Shown here one piece after another: positions 59,060 to 64,000 of a stretch of DNA of 64,000 nucleotides. This DNA is from Pasteurella testudinis DSM 23072 (lineage in GTDB: Bacteria; Pseudomonadota; Gammaproteobacteria; Enterobacterales; Pasteurellaceae): contig NZ_FWWV01000002.1 in assembly GCF_900176075.1 (NCBI RefSeq), forward strand, positions 1 to 64,000, read 5' to 3'. Each line of letters starts with the position of its first letter. The stretch's first letter is position 1. A program made the translations under genes and the position numbers. The notes under the pieces were generated by a model, which saw only the letters and a list, made by a program, of their open reading frames with translations, was not told where the DNA came from and did not search any database.

Positions 59060-59092
59060 ATTTTATATTTTTCAGCAAGTAAGGATTAAAGT

Positions 59093-61009
59093 ATGGCAAA
59101 AGATTTCAGCAAATTGGCGTCCGAAATCGTGTGCTTGGTCGGAGGTGAACAAAATATCCACTCCGTTGTGCATTGCGCCACCCGTTTACGCTTTGTGTTA
59201 AAAGACCAAGCCGCTGCCGACAAAGTGCGGTTGAACCAGACCGCCGGCGTGATCAGTGTGATTGAAAGCGGCGGACAGTTTCAGGTGGTGATCGGCAACA
59301 ATGTGTCGAAAGTCTATGCCGAAATTGTCAAGCAAACCGATATTCAGCAAGGCAACGCCGCCGATCTGCCGAAACCGTCGTTGCTCAACCGTGCCATTGA
59401 TTTTCTTGCCAGCACCTTCACCCCGTTAATCGGTGTGATGGCGGGCGCCGGTATTTTGAAAGGCTTGGTGGCGCTGTTGACGATTTCCGGGCTGTTTGCT
59501 GCGGATTCGGGCACGTTGTTGGTGCTGGACGCCACCGCCAGCAGCACCTTCTATTTTCTGCCGATTTTATTGGCGATTACCGCCGCGAAAAAAATGTGCA
59601 CCAATCCCTATATTGCCGTCGCCGTCGCTGCCGCGCTGGTCTATCCAACGATCGTCAGTGCAACCGCCAGCGGCAATCCGATTGATTTTTTAGGCATCGA
59701 ACTGTCGCTGATGACCTATACCTACAGCGTGCTGCCGATTTTGTTGGCGGTCTGGCTGCAAAGCTATGTGTTGCGCTTTTTTGAACAGATTCTGCATGAA
59801 ACCGTGCGCACCTTTTTCGCACCGGCATTGACCCTGCTGGTGGTCGTGCCGTTGACCTTTTTAGTCATCGGCCCGATCGGGGCGGGCTTCGGCAATGTGC
59901 TTGCCGCCGGCTTGTCTTGGCTCTATCAAAGCAGTCCGATTTTAACCGGTATCGTTGTCGGCGCATTATGGCAGGTGTTGGTAATCTTTGGGCTCCACTG
60001 GAGCATTGCGCCGATTATAATTAATAATATGGCGGTGATCGGTTTTGATGTATTGCTCCCAATGACTGGCGCCGCCGTATTGGGGCAAGTCGGTGCGACC
60101 GTCGGCGTGTTATTGAAAACCCACAATAAAGAATTGAAATCCCTTGCCGGTTCCACCGCGTTCAGTGGGTTTTTGTGCGTGACCGAACCGCTGATTTACG
60201 GCGTCACCCTACGTTTCAAAAAACCGTTTATTTGCGGCGTGATCGGCGGTGCCATCGGCGGCGCGGTGATGGCTGTCGGCGGCACGAAAGCATTTGCTTT
60301 CGGTTTCAGCGGCTTGTTGGCGTATCCGGTGTTAATCGGGCCGGGAAGCAATCTGCTTGCCTACAGTTTAGGTATGCTGGTCGCCTTGATCAGCGCCGCG
60401 ATCTTAACCTACGGTTTCGGCTTTAAAGATACCATGTTAGCCCCTGCCGCCGAGCAAACCGCGGCAAATGCCGAAAGTGCGGTCACGGCGCAACACACGT
60501 CGTCCGCCCGCCCGCCGTTAAGCGGCTTGCAGTTAGTCAGTCCGTTAAAAGGCGAAATTCACCGCTTGAACAGCATTGACGATCCGCTCTTTTCTTCCGA
60601 ATCACTAGGCAAGGGCGTGGCGATTTTGCCGAGCGCAGGCGAGCTGTCGGCGCCGGTCAGCGGCACGATCATTTCGGTATTCCCGACCAAACACGCCATT
60701 ACTATTGAATCCGATGACGGCTTGCAGGTGCTGATTCATGTCGGCATGGATACGGTGCAGCTCAACGGGCGCTATTTTGAACAGTTGGTGCAAGAGGGCG
60801 ATCACGTCAGCGCCGGACAGCCGCTGTTAACCTTCGATCTGGCGAAAATCAAGCAAGCCGGTTATTCGCTGATGACCCCGATCATCATCAATAACAGCGA
60901 AGATTATCTGGATATTATCGCCACCCAAGCGCCGCATATCGAACAAGGGCAACCGCTGTTGTCGGTTATATTGAACCAATCAGGAGAAGATGACAAAATT
61001 AACCCATGA
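59093..61009 (+). CDS. bglF: PTS beta-glucoside transporter subunit IIBCA
   Basis: Imports and phosphorylates aryl- or alkyl-beta-glucosides. The 638 residues have an N-terminal EIIB domain with phosphocysteine Cys28 in HCATRLRF, a membrane EIIC domain (about 95-460) and a C-terminal EIIA domain (about 490-638) with the phosphohistidine in LIHVGMDTVQLNG. In the family it also phosphorylates and inactivates BglG when substrate is absent. AAGGA precedes the ATG. Preceded by two terminator structures and followed 82 bp later by the glucosidase gene. Confidence 0.95.
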   Translation: MAKDFSKLASEIVCLVGGEQNIHSVVHCATRLRFVLKDQAAADKVRLNQTAGVISVIESGGQFQVVIGNNVSKVYAEIVKQTDIQQGNAADLPKPSLLNRAIDFLASTFTPLIGVMAGAGILKGLVALLTISGLFAADSGTLLVLDATASSTFYFLPILLAITAAKKMCTNPYIAVAVAAALVYPTIVSATASGNPIDFLGIELSLMTYTYSVLPILLAVWLQSYVLRFFEQILHETVRTFFAPALTLLVVVPLTFLVIGPIGAGFGNVLAAGLSWLYQSSPILTGIVVGALWQVLVIFGLHWSIAPIIINNMAVIGFDVLLPMTGAAVLGQVGATVGVLLKTHNKELKSLAGSTAFSGFLCVTEPLIYGVTLRFKKPFICGVIGGAIGGAVMAVGGTKAFAFGFSGLLAYPVLIGPGSNLLAYSLGMLVALISAAILTYGFGFKDTMLAPAAEQTAANAESAVTAQHTSSARPPLSGLQLVSPLKGEIHRLNSIDDPLFSSESLGKGVAILPSAGELSAPVSGTIISVFPTKHAITIESDDGLQVLIHVGMDTVQLNGRYFEQLVQEGDHVSAGQPLLTFDLAKIKQAGYSLMTPIIINNSEDYLDIIATQAPHIEQGQPLLSVILNQSGEDDKINP

Positions 61010-61058
61010 CATTGCATAAGATTTAGCAAAACATCAAAACACAGAGAAAAACCGATAG

Positions 61059-62558
<1,500 letters not shown>

Positions 62559-62566
62559 ATAGGCAA

Positions 62567-62600
62567 AACCGCACTTTGATGCGAATGTCAAAGTGCGGTT
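62567..62600. terminator. bidirectional terminator from paired uptake signals
   Basis: AACCGCACTTTGA (62567-62579) and TCAAAGTGCGGTT (62588-62600) form a perfect 13-bp stem with an 8-base loop between the convergent bglA and ulaA-type genes. Confidence 0.75.
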
Positions 62601-62622
62601 ACGGTATCAGGTGGGAATAAAA

Positions 62623-63981
62623 TTATTCTTTATTCTCGACCGGTTTCTTCGCCAGATAATTATACGCCACCAGCAGTACGAAAATACCGGTAATGGTGGC
62701 GGTGATCATATTCAACGACAGATATTGCGCCATGTAGCCCAACGCAATGCCGACGCCGCCGAAATCGGTATCGGAGAAGGTGGTGTTGGCAAAACCGAGC
62801 GAGCCCAACACCGGTAACAAGAATACCGGCAGGAAGGTGATCAGCACCCCGTGACAGAATGCACCCAGCATGGCGCCGCGACGACCACCGGTCGCATTAC
62901 CGAACACACCGGCAGTTGCGCCGCAGAAAAAGTGCGGTACGACCCCCGGCAAAATCAACACCCAGCTTAGTTGTCCTAAAATAAACAAGCCGACGATGCC
63001 GCCCAAGAAGCTGAACAGGAAGCCGATTAACACCGCGTTCGGCGCATACGGAAAGACAATCGGGCAGTCCAGTGCCGGACGGGCGTTCGGTACCAATTTT
63101 TCCGAAATTCCGGTAAATGCCGGTACGATTTCCGCCAGAATCAAGCGTACGCCTGCCAAGATGATATACACACCGGCGGCGAAGGTGATGCCTTGAATAA
63201 TCGCATATACCAGATAGTTTTGTCCGCCGCTCAGGTTTTGTTCGATATAATCGCTACCGGAAGAGAGCGCCAAAATCAGATAGATCACCATCATGGTCAG
63301 GGAAATCGAAATTGAGCTGTCGCGCAAGAAACTGAGGTTTTTCGGCAGATTGATCTCTTCGGTCGATTTCGAACCCTTGCCCGCCACTTCGCCAATCGCA
63401 CCGGACAGCACATAACCGATAGTGCCGAAATGACCGAAACCGACTTCATCACTGCCAGTGATCCGTTTCATATAACGGTGCGCAATCGCCGGAAAGAACG
63501 CCATAATCAAACCCAGCGTCAACGAACCGACAAACACCAGTTGCACACCTTCAAAACCGGCAACGGTTAAAATCACCCCGATCATACACGCCATATAGAA
63601 AGTGTGGTGTCCGGTCAAGAAAATAAATTTCAGACGGGTAAAGCGCGCCACCACGATATTCGCCACCATACCGAACGCCATGATCAGTGCGGTTGCCGTA
63701 CCGTATTTTTCCAATGCCATCGACACAATCGCTTCGTTATTCGGAATAATGCCCTGCACGTTAAAGGCAAACTCAAACATATTACCGAGCGGATTCAATG
63801 AACCGACCAACACGCCGGCACCGCCGCCCAGTACAATAAAGCCCAAAATGGTTTTAATCGTGCCTTTGATCACATCGGGAAACGATTTTTTCTGTAACAA
63901 TAAACCGACCAGTGCGATCACCCCCACCAAAATGGACGGCACTTTCAGAATATCAAGGATAAAAAACAGGATAGATTCCAT
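62623..63981 (-). CDS. ulaA: PTS ascorbate-type permease subunit IIC (UlaA/SgaT family)
   Basis: Inner-membrane EIIC of the L-ascorbate family, 452 residues with about eleven hydrophobic segments (E. coli UlaA has 465). The NATGGRRGA block near 365-373 and the GVVPHFFCGATAGVFG segment are characteristic. AGGGAG precedes the ATG at 63981, so the gene is complete. The partner EIIB and EIIA genes and any ula catabolic genes would lie upstream, outside the window, so ascorbate as substrate is a family inference. Confidence 0.88.
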   Translation of the reverse strand: MESILFFILDILKVPSILVGVIALVGLLLQKKSFPDVIKGTIKTILGFIVLGGGAGVLVGSLNPLGNMFEFAFNVQGIIPNNEAIVSMALEKYGTATALIMAFGMVANIVVARFTRLKFIFLTGHHTFYMACMIGVILTVAGFEGVQLVFVGSLTLGLIMAFFPAIAHRYMKRITGSDEVGFGHFGTIGYVLSGAIGEVAGKGSKSTEEINLPKNLSFLRDSSISISLTMMVIYLILALSSGSDYIEQNLSGGQNYLVYAIIQGITFAAGVYIILAGVRLILAEIVPAFTGISEKLVPNARPALDCPIVFPYAPNAVLIGFLFSFLGGIVGLFILGQLSWVLILPGVVPHFFCGATAGVFGNATGGRRGAMLGAFCHGVLITFLPVFLLPVLGSLGFANTTFSDTDFGGVGIALGYMAQYLSLNMITATITGIFVLLVAYNYLAKKPVENKE

Positions 63982-64000
63982 AATATGGCTCCCTAGTCAG

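Overview
The window looks like chromosomal DNA of a Pasteurellaceae bacterium. The 9-base Haemophilus-type uptake signal sequence (AAGTGCGGT / ACCGCACTT) occurs throughout, inside genes and as inverted pairs between them. The murI-rrn, recG-spoT-rpoZ-gmk and prfB-lysS neighbourhoods are typical gamma-proteobacterial synteny. I cannot name the genus from sequence alone.

Layout. 0-0.5 kb: 5' end of a 16S rRNA gene (minus strand) with its leader, tandem promoters and boxA. 0.5-7.1 kb: a minus-strand housekeeping run, spoT/recG/ubiC/murI with rpoZ and gmk. 7.2-15.6 kb: acs, then a 3-hydroxybutyrate/acetoacetate catabolic set (atoD-atoA-atoB-bdhA plus a GntP-type permease) with a divergent LysR regulator. 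15.6-21.8 kb: a YafJ-type amidotransferase, then a six-gene ABC importer operon that includes two phosphatase-superfamily enzymes. 21.9-25.6 kb: a compact AT-rich island without uptake signals, encoding a C5 DNA methyltransferase, a GHKL (MORC/Hsp90-like) ATPase and a methyltransferase-like protein of unknown function. It is the best candidate here for an undescribed, probably defensive, system. 25.7-31.5 kb: gdhA, ubiD, polA. 31.5-38.2 kb: fdhD and a divergent selenocysteine formate dehydrogenase operon (fdnG-fdxH-fdnI-fdhE). 38.2-40 kb: a DUF417 membrane protein and a formate/nitrite-family channel. 40.2-42.9 kb: prfB, with its programmed +1 frameshift, and lysS. 43-45 kb: an oxidoreductase remnant, a DMT exporter and recO with an apparent AUU start. 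45-50 kb: putP and putA. 50-52.2 kb: LysR, DUF896 and pirin genes. 52.4-57.6 kb: an autotransporter with a hexanucleotide repeat, a MuiA-like protein and a secreted esterase. 57.9-62.6 kb: a beta-glucoside operon (bglG-bglF-bglA) whose antiterminator gene carries an in-frame stop. 62.6-64 kb: a UlaA-type PTS permease.

How the genes fit together. The catabolic modules feed central metabolism: 3-hydroxybutyrate to acetoacetate to acetyl-CoA, acetate to acetyl-CoA by Acs, proline to glutamate by PutA and on to 2-oxoglutarate by GDH, and beta-glucosides to glucose 6-phosphate. The formate dehydrogenase genes serve anaerobic respiration. Control signals visible in the sequence include rrn boxA/boxB, candidate CRP and FNR sites, a SECIS hairpin, the RF2 frameshift site, RAT/terminator switches in the bgl operon, and uptake-signal pairs acting as terminators. 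No tRNA gene, CRISPR array, insertion sequence or integrase was seen.
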